This document shows positions 6,447 through 7,695 of a stretch of 7,695 nucleotides of DNA, in pieces (position 1 is the first letter of the stretch; the number at the start of each line of letters is the position of its first letter). A program made the position numbers and the translations under genes. The stretch is from Muricomes sp. (GTDB lineage Bacteria > Bacillota > Clostridia > Lachnospirales > Lachnospiraceae): assembly GCA_020024675.1 (NCBI GenBank), contig JAHHTM010000052.1:1-7695 (forward strand), in the 5' to 3' direction. The notes beneath the pieces are model-generated. The model was given only the letters and a program-made list of their open reading frames with translations. It ran no database searches and was not told where the DNA came from.

Positions 6447-7628
6447 TTGAAAAAGAAACTGGAGTTATATATACATATTCCGTTTTGTGCACGAAAATGC
6501 GCATATTGTGATTTTTTATCAGGACCGGCTGATTTTTCTTATCGTAAGCAGTATGTGGAAACTTTAATTACTGAGATTTACGATATGGGAAAAGAATATG
6601 GAGAAACTTATGAAGTGTCTACTGTTTTTATTGGAGGAGGAACTCCTTCTATATTAGAGGAAGAACAGATTATAAAGATTGCAGAAGCAATCAAAAATAG
6701 TTTTGAATTATTAGAGGATGCGGAGATTACAATGGAAGTAAACCCGGGGACAGTAGATGATTCCAAACTTAGGACAATGAAAAAGGCAGGAATCAATCGT
6801 TTAAGTATTGGTCTTCAGTCCGTGGATGATGGGGAATTAAAAATGTTAGGCAGAATTCATACATTTGCAGAATTTAAGGAAACATATGAGAAGGCAAGAC
6901 GGGTTGGATTCAAAAATGTGAATGTTGATCTTATTTCTGCAATTCCGGGACAGACTTATGAAAGTTGGATAAACACATTAGAAACAGTGGCTTTGTTAGA
7001 ACCGGAACATATTTCTGCTTATAGCCTCATCATAGAAGAAGGAACACCATTTTATGAAAAATATGGAAATAATGAATGTGATACAAAAAACGAGATGCCA
7101 TCACTTCCAGATGAAGAAACAGAACGAATGATATACAAGGCCACAGAAACTTTTTTACATAAATATGGGTATCGCAGGTATGAAATTTCGAATTATGCAA
7201 AGAATGGATTTGAATGTAAACATAATCTGGGGTATTGGGAGAGAAAAGATTATTTAGGACTGGGGCTTGGTGCAGCATCGTTGATCGGCCATGAACGTTT
7301 TTCAAATACCTCAGATTACAATCTATATATACAACGAAATAAGGAAAAAGATATTTGTGTAGAAAAGCAGAACCTGACAACCGGGGATGAGATAGAAGAA
7401 TTTATGTTCCTTGGATTGCGCAAAACAAATGGAATTTCAGTGGCAGAATTTGAACAGACATTCCACAGGTCAATATGGGAAGTTTATGAGAAACAGATTA
7501 ATAAATTTGTGGAAGAAAGACTGCTTGAAATTGAAGGGGATAGGATTTATCTGACAGAATTGGGTCTGGATTTGTGCAATAGTGTTTTTGTGGATTTTTT
7601 AGATCCGTTTGAACAAACAGACTGTTAA
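6447..7628 (+). CDS. hemW: HemW, radical SAM heme chaperone (formerly misnamed HemN-like)
   Basis: This is a 393-residue radical SAM protein, near the 380-residue family norm. The 4Fe-4S cluster motif CARKCAYC has cysteines at 14, 18 and 21. The next residues are D22-F23 rather than the extra cysteine of true coproporphyrinogen dehydrogenase HemN, which places it in the HemW group. SAM-binding GGGTPS is at 63-68, followed by EVNPGTV near 98-104 and the SIGLQS motif. YEISNYA (245-251) and HNLGYW (259-264) are HemW signatures. The HemN_C-type C-terminal domain ends with the usual LTELGLDLCNSVFVDFL pattern. HemW proteins bind heme and have been shown in Lactococcus to deliver it to respiratory enzymes; the role in a fermentative anaerobe is unclear. 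The location between lepA and hrcA is the conserved Firmicutes one. The start is TTG. No terminator is seen before the next promoter. Confidence 0.95.
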   Translation: MKKKLELYIHIPFCARKCAYCDFLSGPADFSYRKQYVETLITEIYDMGKEYGETYEVSTVFIGGGTPSILEEEQIIKIAEAIKNSFELLEDAEITMEVNPGTVDDSKLRTMKKAGINRLSIGLQSVDDGELKMLGRIHTFAEFKETYEKARRVGFKNVNVDLISAIPGQTYESWINTLETVALLEPEHISAYSLIIEEGTPFYEKYGNNECDTKNEMPSLPDEETERMIYKATETFLHKYGYRRYEISNYAKNGFECKHNLGYWERKDYLGLGLGAASLIGHERFSNTSDYNLYIQRNKEKDICVEKQNLTTGDEIEEFMFLGLRKTNGISVAEFEQTFHRSIWEVYEKQINKFVEERLLEIEGDRIYLTELGLDLCNSVFVDFLDPFEQTDC

Positions 7629-7666
7629 ATAAATATAAACTCATATAAAAAAATGTGTAAAGAGTG

Positions 7667-7695
7667 TTGACAAAAACAATACGTGGTGCTATCTT
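7667..7695 (+). promoter_or_regulatory. Strong promoter at window end, probably for the hrcA heat-shock operon
   Basis: A perfect -35 box TTGACA (7667-7672), a 17-nt spacer and a -10 box TATCTT (7690-7695) with an upstream TG (7687-7688) form a strong sigma-A-type promoter. The window ends on the last base of the -10. In Firmicutes hemW is normally followed by hrcA-grpE-dnaK-dnaJ, so this promoter most likely drives that operon. The HrcA operator (CIRCE) would be expected just beyond the window edge; no CIRCE half-site is visible inside it. Confidence 0.65.

Noticed and set aside
7030..7380. 116-codon open frame on the - strand within hemW
   Set aside because: It is antisense to the HemW signature region YEISNYA...HNLGYW, and its translation has no domain features. 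The other - strand frames at 1049-1273, 2002-2217, 2885-3136, 4596-4781, 4906-5121, 5160-5381 and 6608-6796 are rejected for the same reason.
6447..7628. Annotation as oxygen-independent coproporphyrinogen III oxidase HemN
   Set aside because: The cluster motif is CxxxCxxC followed by D-F, without the additional HemN cysteine, and HemW signatures HNLGYW and YEISNYA are present.
1..7695. Search by eye for CRISPR arrays, tRNA or rRNA genes, riboswitches, insertion sequences or defence genes
   Set aside because: None was seen; nearly all of the window is occupied by six + strand genes, and the gaps are all shorter than 100 nt.

Overview
The window is low-GC, AT-rich DNA with purine-rich Shine-Dalgarno sites. 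All six genes lie on the + strand. Gene content, gene order and protein style point to an anaerobic Firmicute of class Clostridia, most likely Lachnospiraceae. That placement is inferred from protein character and synteny, not from a search.

Positions 1-3409 form a tightly packed block. It holds the C-terminal end of a sensor histidine kinase (cut by the window edge), a lipoprotein with two GerMN-type domains, and a full-length ComEC/Rec2 DNA-uptake channel. The lipoprotein stop overlaps the comEC start by 4 nt. Positions 3410-4450 carry holA, the DNA polymerase III delta subunit. It sits behind a well-formed sigma-A-type promoter placed so close to the ATG that the mRNA would be leaderless or nearly so. 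After a 90-bp gap, positions 4540-6354 carry lepA (EF4) with a TTG start and a strong ribosome binding site. The gap contains a tiny ORF and a weaker promoter candidate. Two consecutive hairpins follow (6358-6426), the first a terminator and the second a near-perfect palindrome. Next comes hemW (6447-7628), also with a TTG start. The window ends exactly on the -10 box of a strong promoter that, by synteny, should drive the hrcA-grpE-dnaK-dnaJ heat-shock operon.

The comEC-holA-...-lepA-hemW-(hrcA) order is the classic Firmicutes backbone known from Bacillus subtilis. There, rpsT, gpr and spoIIP lie between holA and lepA; all three are absent here. The genes are mostly housekeeping: clamp loading, translation quality control and a heme-chaperone-type radical SAM protein, plus a DNA-uptake channel and a kinase/lipoprotein pair. 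I see no mobile element, CRISPR array, phage gene or defence system. The points most worth a second look are the putative leaderless holA mRNA, the missing rpsT-gpr-spoIIP segment, the kinase-GerMN lipoprotein pairing and the palindrome ahead of hemW.
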